56,874 nt of DNA from an uncultured Olsenella sp. (GCA_900314495.1 OMVJ01000015.1:1-56874); one strand, 5' to 3'; counted from the first letter of the stretch, positions 35,473 through 43,603 are shown. Made by a program: numbers and translations. The notes: generated by a model from the letters alone, not told the origin.

Positions 35473-36696
35473 TTACGCGTTGAAGACCTGCTCGTCCAGG
35501 CGCCTGAAGGCCTCCTGCACACGGCCCAGCGGCAGCGCCAGGTTCATGCGAATGTGCGTGGGGCCGTTGAACATGGCACCGTCCTGCCAGGCCACGCCCA
35601 CGTCCCAGCCGGCCTTCAGCAGCTCGTGCTGGGTCTTGCCGTGCTCCTGCAGCCAGCCGGCACAATCAAGGAACAGCATGTAGGTGCCCTCGGGCCTGAA
35701 GACGCTCACCCCACCAAAGTGCTGCTCAATGTAGTCGCAGGCGTAATCGCGGTTGCCCCGCAGCACGGGCAGAAGCTGGTCGAGCCAGCTGGAGCCCTCG
35801 TCGCTGTAGGCGCCAATGAGGGCGCGCTCGCTCAGGCAGTTCATGTTGTTGTAGTGGGTGCTGTCCGCCACGCTGTTCAGGCGGTCGCGCAGGCGCTTGT
35901 TGTACACCACGTGGTAGCTGCCGATGAGGCCCGCCAGGTTGAAGGTCTTGCTGGGCGCGTAGAAGCTGAGCACGTTCTGGCGCGCCCACTCGCTCACGGA
36001 CTGCGTGGTCACGAAGGGGCGGTCCTGCTCAAGAATGAGGTCGCTCCAAATCTCGTCGTTGATGACCACGCACTCGTACTTCTGGTACAGGGCCATGGCG
36101 CGCTCTATCTCCCACTGCTCCCACACGCGGCCGCAGGGGTTGAAGGGCGAGCAGAAGATGGCCAGGTGAATGTTCTGGTCGCGTAGCTTGCGCTCCATGT
36201 CGTCGAAGTCCATGCGCCAGACGCCGGCCTCGTCGCGCACCAGGTCGCTCAGGACCATCTTGCGGCCAAGGTTGTTGACCGTGCCTTGGAAGCCGATGTA
36301 GGTGGGAGAATGCAGCAGGATCTTGTCACCGGGGGCCGAGAAAGCAGTTATGGCGCTTGCCACGCCGCCCAGTACGCCGTTCTCGTACCCAATGTGCTCC
36401 TTCTCCAGCCCGGACGTCACGCCCTTGCGCGCCGCGTGCCAGCGAATGATGGCGTCGCAATACTCGTCGGACGGGCTGAAGTAGCCGAAGGCCGGGTGCT
36501 TGGCGCGCTCCACCACCGCGTCCACAACGCTCTGCGGGCCGGGGAAGTTCATGTCTGCCACCCACATGGGAATGACGTCCCAACCCTCCTTGGGTGCCTC
36601 TGGCGCGAAGCCGAACCCCTCGGGCGTGCCAATGGCGTCAATGGCAATGGCGTGGGTGCCGGAACGGTCAAGAATCGAATCAAAATCGTACTGCAA
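35473..36696 (-). CDS. MalY/PatB family aminotransferase (cystathionine beta-lyase-like)
   Basis: 407 residues, PLP fold type I. VIPMWVADMNFPGPQSVVDA, YENGVLGGVASAITAF, FCSPFNPCGRVW (NPxGR loop) and SFYAPSKTFNLAGL with the PLP lysine near 250 define the MalY/PatB group, many of which split cystathionine or cysteine S-conjugates. The reading frame begins with TTG (36696) five bases after GGGAG; no ATG lies nearby in frame. It may release sulfide or thiols, fitting cysK elsewhere in the window. Divergence: the next gene upstream is the recombinase-like protein on the same strand, 41 nt away. Confidence 0.85.
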   Translation of the reverse strand: MQYDFDSILDRSGTHAIAIDAIGTPEGFGFAPEAPKEGWDVIPMWVADMNFPGPQSVVDAVVERAKHPAFGYFSPSDEYCDAIIRWHAARKGVTSGLEKEHIGYENGVLGGVASAITAFSAPGDKILLHSPTYIGFQGTVNNLGRKMVLSDLVRDEAGVWRMDFDDMERKLRDQNIHLAIFCSPFNPCGRVWEQWEIERAMALYQKYECVVINDEIWSDLILEQDRPFVTTQSVSEWARQNVLSFYAPSKTFNLAGLIGSYHVVYNKRLRDRLNSVADSTHYNNMNCLSERALIGAYSDEGSSWLDQLLPVLRGNRDYACDYIEQHFGGVSVFRPEGTYMLFLDCAGWLQEHGKTQHELLKAGWDVGVAWQDGAMFNGPTHIRMNLALPLGRVQEAFRRLDEQVFNA

Positions 36697-36737
36697 TGTG
36701 TCTCCCTATTGACAAGCCGAAGTAAACGTACGCAACG

Positions 36738-37274
36738 CTAGCCGCGCTTGATGCCACGGGCGCGAACGTACTTATAAAGTGTACCCTGAGAAATGCCTGC
36801 GGCTTCGCAAACGGCCTTCACGGGTTCCCCATTCTTGTAACGTTCCAGAGCGTCGTCGATTATCGCGGCGTCGATGCTGGCACGCCCGCGACGGCCCCCC
36901 GCGGTGGCGCGCCCACCGGCGGCGGCGCGCTCGACGCGGTGCCGCGGGACGGCCTCGGGCTTGGGCTCCTCCAGGGCAAGCTTGTAAATGGCATCGATGG
37001 TACGGTAGACGTCTGGTGAGGTACGAGAGTCAAGATCGGACCCGTTGCAGACGAAGTCCGCCCCGCGGTCGTGAATGCTCTCGATCACGGCAAGCGCGTC
37101 GCGCATGCTGGGGCCCGCGTTGTAGAACTCATGGAACACAACGACGTCGCCCGCCTGCACGGTGTCAAGAAGCGACTTCACATCGTACTCAAAGTGGTCG
37201 CAGTGCACGGCATTAAATGCATCCAGCTGCGCCTTTGCATCGGACTTATCACTGAAGAAGCCAATAACAGACAT
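36738..37274 (-). CDS. Serine-recombinase-like protein lacking catalytic residues; probable DNA-binding regulator
   Basis: 178 residues. The N-terminal 110 residues follow the resolvase/invertase fold: GFFSDKSDAKAQLDAF aligns with the usual GYxRVSTxxQNxxxQLxAL, and GDVVVFHEFYNAGPSMRDAL with GDxLVVxxxDRLGRSxxDL. The catalytic RVS has become FSD and the DRLGR arginines YNAGP, so it should not cut DNA. The C-terminus is a Hin-like helix-turn-helix, AVCEAAGISQGTLYKYVRARG, after a basic linker. Likely a domesticated recombinase acting as a regulator. ATG at 37274 has GGAGGGGG and a good promoter upstream. Neighbours are malY and a divergent alcohol dehydrogenase. Confidence 0.8.
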   Translation of the reverse strand: MSVIGFFSDKSDAKAQLDAFNAVHCDHFEYDVKSLLDTVQAGDVVVFHEFYNAGPSMRDALAVIESIHDRGADFVCNGSDLDSRTSPDVYRTIDAIYKLALEEPKPEAVPRHRVERAAAGGRATAGGRRGRASIDAAIIDDALERYKNGEPVKAVCEAAGISQGTLYKYVRARGIKRG

Positions 37275-37313
37275 GGGCAACCCCCTCCTGTTGCTTTTGC
37301 ATGCATTGGAATC

Positions 37314-37342
37314 TTTATATAATGTCCGTCTCACGTTTGCAA
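37314..37342 (-). promoter_or_regulatory. Promoter of the recombinase-like gene
   Basis: On the minus strand TTGCAA (37337-37342), 17-nt spacer, TATAAA (37314-37319). About 40 nt before the start codon. The surrounding 37300-37370 is the most AT-rich part of this divergent gap. Confidence 0.6.
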
Positions 37343-37549
37343 GGTGTAACAGCATTATAAATGTGAGGGAAGGCGAGTCGCCCCCCGGCGCCGCAAGCCC
37401 AGGCGGGCGGCGCCACTTCTTGCGCGTCACGCCACGTTCCCACCCCATGCGGGCTAGAATCGTGCACAGGACCCGTGCCGCCACCCGCGCCGCCTCAGCG
37501 CGCCGCCAAGACGCCTCACTCCCCAAGCGCCAACCTGAAAGGACCGACC

Positions 37550-38755
37550 ATGAACGACTTCGTCTTCCAGTCACCCACCAAGTTCGTCTTTGGCAGGGGC
37601 TATGTGGACCGCACGGGCGCAGAGGTCAAGGCCCTGAACGCCAAGCGCGTGCTTCTGGTCTGCGGCGGCAGCTCGGCTCGAAGCACCGGCGTGCTGCAGC
37701 GCGTTGAGAAGTCCCTGGCGGACGCGGGAATCAAGTTCCTGGAGCTGGGCGGCGTGCGCCCCAACCCGGAGGTCAAGTTCGTGCGGCAGGGCATCGACCT
37801 CGCGCGCGACAACAGGATCGACCTCATTCTTGCCGTGGGCGGCGGCTCGGCAATAGATTGCGCCAAGGCCATTTCCTTCGGCGTGCCGTCCAACCGCGAC
37901 GTGTGGGACTTCTTCGAGGGCCGCGCCCGCATCAAGAAGGCGCTTCCCGTAGTCGCCGTGCTCACCATTCCGGCGGCTGGCTCGGAGGCCTCTGGCTCTT
38001 GCGTCATCTCCAACGACGCGCTGCAGCTCAAGCGCGGCGTCAACGGCGACGTCTTCCGCCCGCGCGTGGCAATCATGGACCCAGAGGTCACCTTCACCCT
38101 GCCGCCCTACCAGACGGCGGCGGGCGTGACGGACATGATCTGTCATATCTGCGAGCGCTACTTCAGTGGCACCGGCAGCGTGCCCGTCACCGACGGCATC
38201 TGCACCTCGCTCATTCGCTCCGTCATGGACGCGGCCCGCACCGTCATGCAGGCTCCCGACGACTACGACGCGCGCGCCACCATCATGTGGGTGGGCACGC
38301 TTGCCCACAACGACCTCTGCGGTTGCGGCCGCGCCACCGCGCCCCAGAAGCGGGCCGGCGGCTGGGAGAGCCATGGCCTGGAGCACGAGATTTCCGCCCA
38401 CAACCCCGAGGTCACACACGGTGCCGGCCTCGCCGTCATCCTGCCCGCCTGGATGCGCCACGTGTGGCGCGCGCACCCGGAGCGCTTCCTGGCGTTCGCG
38501 CGCGACGTGTTCGGCGTGGAGCCCGCAGACCAGACGGAGGAGGCCGTCGCGCAGGCCGTCACCCGTGGCATAGACGAGCTGCAGGGCTTCTTCGTGCAGA
38601 TGGGCATGCCGCGGACGCTGGACGACCTTGACTGCGGGCGCGACGAGATAGACGCCTGGCTGCGCACCCTGCGCCGCAACAAGGGCGAGAGGTTCGGCGA
38701 GTTCATGCCGCTGACCATGGACGACGCGCGCGCCATCTACGAGTCCGCCTTCTAG
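37550..38755 (+). CDS. Iron-containing alcohol dehydrogenase (butanol dehydrogenase/YqhD-like)
   Basis: 401 residues. FQSPTKFVFGRGYVD at the start and AVGGGSAIDCAKAISFG are typical of the BdhA/YqhD branch of iron-containing alcohol dehydrogenases, which reduce aldehydes with NAD(P)H. Metal ligands: Asp and His in GVTDMICHICERYF, His in SHGLEHEISA and His in EVTHGAGLAV. IPAAGSEASGSCVIS is the substrate loop. ATG at 37550 follows AAAGGACC. The candidate selenoprotein ORF starts 9 nt after its stop and is probably co-transcribed. Confidence 0.9.
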   Translation: MNDFVFQSPTKFVFGRGYVDRTGAEVKALNAKRVLLVCGGSSARSTGVLQRVEKSLADAGIKFLELGGVRPNPEVKFVRQGIDLARDNRIDLILAVGGGSAIDCAKAISFGVPSNRDVWDFFEGRARIKKALPVVAVLTIPAAGSEASGSCVISNDALQLKRGVNGDVFRPRVAIMDPEVTFTLPPYQTAAGVTDMICHICERYFSGTGSVPVTDGICTSLIRSVMDAARTVMQAPDDYDARATIMWVGTLAHNDLCGCGRATAPQKRAGGWESHGLEHEISAHNPEVTHGAGLAVILPAWMRHVWRAHPERFLAFARDVFGVEPADQTEEAVAQAVTRGIDELQGFFVQMGMPRTLDDLDCGRDEIDAWLRTLRRNKGERFGEFMPLTMDDARAIYESAF

Positions 38756-38764
38756 GGCAGCCTC

Positions 38765-39130
38765 ATGCGCATCTTCAAGCCACTCACAGGCGGCCAGGCC
38801 GCAGACCCCGCCTCCCTGGAGAAGGACTTCGCTGCCGCAAGCGTCGTCGCAGAGTCCCGCGTGGGCTCGCTTGCCGTGTTCCCCCGTTCGGAGGCGCGTG
38901 TGCGCACCGCAGACTACCTCCCCCTTTGCGACATTGCCTCCGCGGAGGCAACCAAGCGCCTCATGAGCTGCGGGGGTTGAGGCGGCCCCCGCCTGCGACC
39001 GTGCGTCGTCCTGCAGCTGACCCCAGAGGCTGCCACCTCCGCCCACCAGCGCGAGATTGAGGTGGGCATGGAGAGCCTTGCCTCCGCACGCGCGCTGGCA
39101 GATGCAGTCTCCGGCGCAATCGGGCGCTGA
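38765..39130 (+). CDS. Candidate selenoprotein: small protein with in-frame TGA in a CxxU context
   Basis: From ATG 38765 the frame runs 71 codons to TGA (38978-38980), then 49 more codons in the same frame to a second TGA at 39130, with the same high-GC third-position bias on both sides. Read through, it gives 121 residues with Cys69-Gly-Gly-X72, a CxxU redox motif if TGA is selenocysteine, and PRLRPCVVLQL beyond. A small hairpin at 38995-39009 with a CGUGC loop lies 14 nt after the TGA; a G in the first two loop bases and this distance fit bacterial SECIS elements. Family not recognised. It sits between an alcohol dehydrogenase and thioredoxin. Alternatives: a recent nonsense mutation, or a real 71-residue protein. 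Ribosome site is weak (AGGGCAG). Confidence 0.5.
38995..39009 (+). promoter_or_regulatory. Possible bacterial SECIS hairpin
   Basis: GCGAC-CGTGC-GTCGT forms a 5-bp stem (one G-U) with a loop carrying G at its second position, 19 nt between the TGA and the loop. A second hairpin, GGCGG-CCC-CCGCC (38981-38993), lies directly after the TGA. Stem is short, so this is only suggestive. Confidence 0.35.
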
Positions 39131-39287
39131 GAGCACACATGGCACGCCCCAAAGGCAGAATCTGACCGCTTGCCTCCAAGAATCCCGCCAGCAAGTGGAT
39201 AGAAACTCTCCGTCGGGGGAATAAGACCCACAAGCACACGAGGCGCCAGCAGCTCTGTGCCGGCTGGCAGTAAGGAAAGGCAGAACC

Positions 39288-39593
39288 ATGGCAGAAGTTA
39301 CCATCACTTCCGCAAACTTCGGTCAAGAGGTGCTCAAGTCTGACAAGCCCGTTCTTCTCGACTTCTGGGCAACCTGGTGCGGGCCCTGCCGCGCCCTCAG
39401 CCCCGTCATCGAGGAGATTGCCAACGAGCACCCAGAGATCAAGGTTGGCAAGGTCAACGTGGACGACGAGCCAGAGCTCGCGCAGCAGTTCAGGGTCATG
39501 AGCATCCCCACCCTCTTCGTCTTCAAGAACGGCGAGGCCACCGCTCGCGCGGTGGGCGCCCGTCCCAAGGACGACATTCTTGCCATGATCTAG
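39288..39593 (+). CDS. trxA: Thioredoxin
   Basis: 101-residue classical thioredoxin with active site C31-G-P-C34 in FWATWCGPCRALSPVI, the cis-proline in VMSIPTLFVFKNGE, and normal length. ATG at 39288 with AAAGGCAG upstream. It reduces disulfides in the cytoplasm with a thioredoxin reductase (not in window). It lies 157 nt after the candidate CxxU protein, which could be a partner. A strong terminator follows. Confidence 0.95.
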   Translation: MAEVTITSANFGQEVLKSDKPVLLDFWATWCGPCRALSPVIEEIANEHPEIKVGKVNVDDEPELAQQFRVMSIPTLFVFKNGEATARAVGARPKDDILAMI

Positions 39594-39633
39594 CCAGGCG
39601 TGCGCTTGGGGTCAGGCTTCAGCCGTCACAGGG

Positions 39634-39672
39634 AAGGCGGGACCGGTGCAAGCCGGCCCCGCCTTTCTTCTT
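39634..39672 (+). terminator. Rho-independent terminator after trxA
   Basis: AAGGCGGG.CCGG pairs with CCGG.CCCGCCTT, followed by TTCTTCTT. Strong. Confidence 0.8.
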
Positions 39673-39726
39673 GCGACGGTGCTTCATTCATGCCGCCCCG
39701 CCATGACTTGCGGGCCGCAAGCGCCC

Positions 39727-40707
39727 CTATCGCATCATGCGGCTGAACTTCAGCCATATGGCCGAGAGAATGGAGAGCGCGACGGCCAGGATGAAGGGGA
39801 AGATCCACGAGTTCTCAAGCGGAAGTGGCGTGTTCATGCCATAGAAGCTGAAGACCATGGTCGGCATGGAAAGCACCAAAGTAATGACCGCAAGCGTGCG
39901 CATGGTGAAGTTGAGGTTGTTGTTGATGAGCGAGCCAAAGGTCTCCATGGTCTCCTCGAGGATGGAGCTGTAGATGTCGCACATCTCGATGGCCTGGCGG
40001 ACCTCGATGTCCACGTCGTCCAGCAGGTCCCGGTCGTCCTCGCGCAGCATGACAACGCGGCCATAGCCAATGCGCTGGATGGTGGTGTCCAGGCCCTTGA
40101 GCGAGGTGGAGAAGTATTCCAGGGACTTCTCGAAGCCGAGCATCTTCATGAGGTCGGTGTTGCGCAGGCTGCTGCGGAGCTTGCGCTCGTTCTCGCGGAA
40201 CTGACGGTTGATGGACCGAAGGTCAACCAGGTAGCGCTGGGAGATGTGAAGCAGGAACTGCAGGAGCATGCGCGCGTGGTGGTCCGTGTCCATGCCGCGC
40301 AGGCGGCCCTCCGTCGCCGCGGCGACCGTCGCGTCCATGCGCAGGCTCACCGTGACGCACAGGTCGCTGTCACGCAGGAAGATCATGGAAAGCGGGTGCG
40401 TGTCGTACTGCACGATGGAGGGGTCCTCCAGGTCCGCCTGCTCCTCGACGGCAGGGCAGTCCACGATGACGAGCACCTGGTTGGTGTCTTCGTCGAAGTC
40501 CACGTGCGACGTCTCTTCGTCGTCGAGCGCGGAGCGAACGAACTCCTCGACGATGCCAAGGTCCTGCGTGAGCCATGCCCGCTCCGCCTCCGTGGGGGCG
40601 ACCACGTTGACCCAGCAGCCCTCTGAAAGGTGATTCACGCGGTCGGTCTTCGTGACGGCAGTTCCCTCGGGCGTCTCTTGAACCGTCGTCTTGAAGAATT
40701 CAATCAT
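39727..40707 (-). CDS. corA: CorA family magnesium/divalent cation transporter
   Basis: 326 residues. The N-terminal 260 residues form the cytoplasmic funnel with a long stalk helix; two membrane helices lie at about 265-285 and 298-318. The family signature GMN is present as FSFYGMNTPLP at the end of the first helix. Transport of Mg2+ (possibly Co2+/Ni2+) into the cell is expected from the family. ATG at 40707, GGGGGTG upstream. Convergent with trxA; divergent from the ArsR-controlled operon. Confidence 0.92.
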   Translation of the reverse strand: MIEFFKTTVQETPEGTAVTKTDRVNHLSEGCWVNVVAPTEAERAWLTQDLGIVEEFVRSALDDEETSHVDFDEDTNQVLVIVDCPAVEEQADLEDPSIVQYDTHPLSMIFLRDSDLCVTVSLRMDATVAAATEGRLRGMDTDHHARMLLQFLLHISQRYLVDLRSINRQFRENERKLRSSLRNTDLMKMLGFEKSLEYFSTSLKGLDTTIQRIGYGRVVMLREDDRDLLDDVDIEVRQAIEMCDIYSSILEETMETFGSLINNNLNFTMRTLAVITLVLSMPTMVFSFYGMNTPLPLENSWIFPFILAVALSILSAIWLKFSRMMR

Positions 40708-40958
40708 GCGACACCCCCGCCAACCCAACGAAGCCGCTTACGTCCACGTGACAACTCCCAGCTCTTTAGCGTAGACCTAACACGCCACGAGCGCCAGACT
40801 TGCAATCATTCGCATTATGGTGCAGAGGCACCATGGCCCGCTGTCGCGTCGGAACACCTTACACGCAACTCGCCGCAGGCATGCATTCCGCTTACCAACG
40901 GCCCGCCGCGGTCTGGCACATGGCGGCTGCCGTCGCGCAAGACTTTCTCCCTATTCAT

Positions 40959-40974
40959 ATTGATATATTTCAAT
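40959..40974. promoter_or_regulatory. ArsR-type operator
   Basis: ATTGA-TATATT-TCAAT is a perfect inverted repeat in an AT-rich island, with ATTCAT directly repeated on both sides (40953 and 40973). Its size and position over the -35 box fit ArsR/SmtB-family operators; the only such regulator in view is encoded at 43316 in the operon it precedes. Confidence 0.65.
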
Positions 40975-40987
40975 TCATAAATATACT
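40960..40987 (+). promoter_or_regulatory. Promoter of the cobW-trx-arsP-arsR operon
   Basis: TTGATA (40960-40965), 16-nt spacer, TATACT (40982-40987). The -35 box lies inside the inverted repeat, so binding there should block transcription. Confidence 0.65.
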
Positions 40988-41064
40988 GTCAACAAGCAGG
41001 CATACGCCTGCTGCGCTCGGCACCATCACGTCGTCGCACACCGAACCGGCAGCGAGGGGTTCAC

Positions 41065-41997
41065 ATGGGCAAGAAGATTCGTCTCTACATCCTCACGGGG
41101 TTTCTTGGCTCCGGCAAGACCACCTTTCTCAGGCATGTCCTCACCCAACTGCCCGGCAGGAGGGTCGGCGTGCTGCAGAACGAGTTCGGCAAGCTCTCCA
41201 TAGACGGCGACATCCTGCGCAGCGGTGACATTCAGATGAGGGAGCTCTCCAGCGGCTCCATCTTCTGCTCCTGCCTGCAGCTCAAGTTCGTGCAGGCCCT
41301 GGCAGAGATGAGCGACCAGGAGCTTGACTGCCTCTTCGTGGAGAGCTCCGGCCTCGCGGACCCATCGAACCTCTTTGAGATTCTGGACGCCGTGAACGTG
41401 CTGCGTCCCAACCAGCCCTACGAGCTTGCCGGCACCATCTGCCTTGTGGACGCCGTCGCCTTCCTGCGGGACGCGTCGGAGCTGGAGGCCGTGGTGCGCC
41501 AGGTGGTCCACTGCAACATCGCCCTGGTCAACAAGTGTGACCTGGTTGACCAGCAGCGCGTTGACCAAGTCCACGCGCAGATCCGCGAGTGGAACGCCAA
41601 CTGCCTGGTCGTGGACACGGTCAACGCGGCAATCAGCACCTCCCTCCTGGACCAAGACCTCTCCCACTACGAGTGGGCACCCAGCGAGAACACCACCAAC
41701 AGCGTGGACACCAAGCCCAAGACCTTCTCCATAGAGTTCGGCGACGTTCCGCGCGGCCGCATGTCCGCCTTCCTGGATTCCGTCGGCCCCAGCTGCTACC
41801 GCATCAAGGGCTTCGGCATCCTGGACGGCAGCTGGCAGCAAATCGACGTTGCCGCAGGTCGCACGGACTACAAGCCCTGCGCGGACCAGGGCACGGGGCG
41901 CCTGGTATTCATCTCCCGCATTGGCATCAGGCTCATTCGCCAGATCAAGGACGACTGGGACCGCCTGGTGCAGCTACCCGTAACCTTGCACAACTAG
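41065..41997 (+). CDS. CobW/COG0523 family GTPase (P47K)
   Basis: 310-residue G3E GTPase. Walker A GFLGSGKTT (12-20), Walker B-like LFVESSGLADP, guanine motif NKCD. The metal-binding CxCC motif of the family is reduced to Cys68-Ser-Cys70-Leu (GSIFCSCLQ). A C-terminal CobW_C domain follows (about 220-300). Family members act as metal chaperones or insertases, often for zinc, cobalt or other thiophilic metals. Being first gene of an ArsR-regulated operon with a thiol-redox protein and an ArsP permease, it may handle arsenic, antimony or another soft metal; this is inference. ATG with GAGGGG upstream. Confidence 0.85.
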   Translation: MGKKIRLYILTGFLGSGKTTFLRHVLTQLPGRRVGVLQNEFGKLSIDGDILRSGDIQMRELSSGSIFCSCLQLKFVQALAEMSDQELDCLFVESSGLADPSNLFEILDAVNVLRPNQPYELAGTICLVDAVAFLRDASELEAVVRQVVHCNIALVNKCDLVDQQRVDQVHAQIREWNANCLVVDTVNAAISTSLLDQDLSHYEWAPSENTTNSVDTKPKTFSIEFGDVPRGRMSAFLDSVGPSCYRIKGFGILDGSWQQIDVAAGRTDYKPCADQGTGRLVFISRIGIRLIRQIKDDWDRLVQLPVTLHN

Positions 41998-42049
41998 GCC
42001 CGACCCAAGGCCACGTTCCAGCAGTGGCAACAGGCGCCAGGAGGCAGTC

Positions 42050-42289
42050 ATGAACATCAAGGTCATCGGAACCGGGTGCGACAAGTGCGACGCACTCTAC
42101 GCCAACGTGCAGGAGGCAGTCGCCAACCTCGGCCTTCAGGCAGACATCGAGAAGGTGGAGGATCTGGTCCAGATCGTCCGACTGGGTGTCATGCAGTCCC
42201 CTTCCCTCATGGTGGATGGCAGGCTCGTCTCCGCGGGGAGGGAGCTCAAGACCAAACAGGTGGAGAAGCTCCTCAAGAAGGCTCTGTAG
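42050..42289 (+). CDS. Mini-thioredoxin (Thioredoxin_3 / redox-active disulfide protein)
   Basis: 79 residues, thioredoxin-fold minimal protein with active site Cys10-Asp-Lys-Cys13 (IGTGCDKCDAL) and the cis-proline loop QSPSLMVDGRL. This family (PF13192-like) is often encoded beside ArsP/DUF318 permeases and arsenic genes. It probably passes electrons to, or carries metal for, the permease or GTPase. ATG follows AGGAGG. The permease starts one nucleotide after its stop. Confidence 0.88.
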   Translation: MNIKVIGTGCDKCDALYANVQEAVANLGLQADIEKVEDLVQIVRLGVMQSPSLMVDGRLVSAGRELKTKQVEKLLKKAL

Positions 42290-42290
42290 C

Positions 42291-43304
42291 ATGGCTGCGC
42301 TTGAGGCCATGGGCCCCTTTGTGCTGGACCAACTGCTCAAGATGCAGTGGCTTTCCCTCTTGGTGGCGCGGCTCCTGGGCACCGTGGGGGTGGACACCAC
42401 CTCCAAGCTCGGCGGGACCCTGCAGTTCTTCGTCTATGACACCGTCAAGATCGTCATCCTCCTCTGCGTGCTCATCTTCGTCGTCAGCTGGGTCCAGAGC
42501 TACTTCCCACCCGAGCGCAGCCGCAAGATAATGGGTCGCTTCTCGGGCATGGGCGGCAACGTTGTGGGTGCCCTGCTTGGCACGGTCACACCCTTCTGCA
42601 GCTGTTCCTCCATTCCCATCTTCATGGGCTTTACGCGTGCGGGCCTGCCGCTGGGCGTCACGTTTTCCTTCCTCATCAGCTCCCCCATGGTCGATCTTGG
42701 GTCGCTGGTGCTCATCATGTCCGTCTTTGGTCCCGGCGTCGCGGTGGCATACACGGCAGTCGGGCTGGCCATCGCGGTGGTGGGCGGGGGCATCATCCAG
42801 CACCTGCACATGGAAGACCAGCTCGCGGACTTCGTGCGCGGTGAGGCCCCGGCGGACATCCAGAGCGTGGCCCTTACCAAGGCGGATCGCGCCCGCTACG
42901 CCGCCAGCGAAACCTGGTCCACGTTCAAGAAGGTCGGACCTTACATCCTGCTCGGCGTGGGCATGGGGGCGCTCATCCACAACTGGATTCCGCGCCAGCT
43001 CGTGGAGGCAGTCCTTGGCGGCGCGAACCCCCTTGCGGTGCCGCTTGCCACTCTGGTAGGCGCGCCCATCTACGCCGACACGTTTGGCGCCATCCCCATT
43101 GCCGAGGCCCTCTTCCTCAAGGGCGTCGGACTCGGCACCGTGCTGGCCTTCATGATGAGCGTGACCACGCTCTCCATCCCATCGCTCACCATGCTCTCGC
43201 GCGCCATCAGGCCACGCCTCATGGCGGCCTTTGTCGGCGTCTGCCTGGTTGGCATGGTCATCAGCGGCTACGTTTTCAACTCCATCCAACCACTCCTCGG
43301 GTAA
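42291..43304 (+). CDS. ArsP-type permease (DUF318)
   Basis: 337 residues with about eight membrane helices. The family signature PFCSCSSIPIFMGF (cysteines near 102 and 104) and PMVDLGSLVLIMSVFG are intact, and GAPIYADTFGAIPIAEAL repeats the pattern in the second half. ArsP of Campylobacter exports trivalent organoarsenicals using such cysteines; other family members have unknown cargo. The gene follows the mini-thioredoxin by one nucleotide and precedes arsR by 11, so all four form an operon. Substrate not proven. Confidence 0.85.
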   Translation: MAALEAMGPFVLDQLLKMQWLSLLVARLLGTVGVDTTSKLGGTLQFFVYDTVKIVILLCVLIFVVSWVQSYFPPERSRKIMGRFSGMGGNVVGALLGTVTPFCSCSSIPIFMGFTRAGLPLGVTFSFLISSPMVDLGSLVLIMSVFGPGVAVAYTAVGLAIAVVGGGIIQHLHMEDQLADFVRGEAPADIQSVALTKADRARYAASETWSTFKKVGPYILLGVGMGALIHNWIPRQLVEAVLGGANPLAVPLATLVGAPIYADTFGAIPIAEALFLKGVGLGTVLAFMMSVTTLSIPSLTMLSRAIRPRLMAAFVGVCLVGMVISGYVFNSIQPLLG

Positions 43305-43315
43305 GGAGATAGCCC

Positions 43316-43603
43316 ATGGACCTTGCGGCAGCCTTCAAGGCAATAGGCGAGGAAAAGCGCCTGGCGATACTCCTCGCAATTTGCTCGCACGACGACATCT
43401 GCGCCTGCAACCTCATCAGCAGGTTCGACGTCTCGCAGCCAACGCTTTCCCACCACCTCTCCATTCTGGAGAAGGCGGGACTGGTGACCACCCGCAAGGA
43501 AGGCCGCTGGGTCCACTACACCGCCAACCGAGACAACCTGCGCCAGCTTTCCACTGCCCTTACCGACCTGGCGAACACGGACGGCAAGAACCCTTGCTGC
43601 TAG
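43316..43603 (+). CDS. arsR: ArsR family metalloregulator
   Basis: 95-residue winged-helix repressor: AIGEEKRLAILLAI, recognition region VSQPTLSHHLSILEKAGL, and wing KEGRWVHYTAN. Cys29-Ala-Cys31 in DDICACNL matches the CVC As(III)/Sb(III) site of ArsR, and the protein ends in Cys94-Cys95, a possible third ligand. It likely controls its own operon through the inverted repeat at 40959-40974. ATG follows AAGGAGATAGCCC. Its TAG stop overlaps the stop of the convergent GrdX gene. Confidence 0.92.
   Translation: MDLAAAFKAIGEEKRLAILLAICSHDDICACNLISRFDVSQPTLSHHLSILEKAGLVTTRKEGRWVHYTANRDNLRQLSTALTDLANTDGKNPCC

Larger units (their letters stand above)
40708..41064. other. Divergent regulatory region, corA / cobW-like operon
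   Basis: 357 nt. It holds a 7-bp-arm perfect inverted repeat ATGGTGC-AGAG-GCACCAT (40817-40834) of unknown role, an AT-rich promoter/operator (40953-40987) and a GCAGGC-ATAC-GCCTGC hairpin just after it (40996-41011). No gene seen. Confidence 0.6.

Noticed and set aside
38941-39130. Frameshift as explanation for the split small ORF
   Set aside because: The part after the TGA is in the same frame as the part before; no shift is needed. Only recoding or a nonsense mutation remain.
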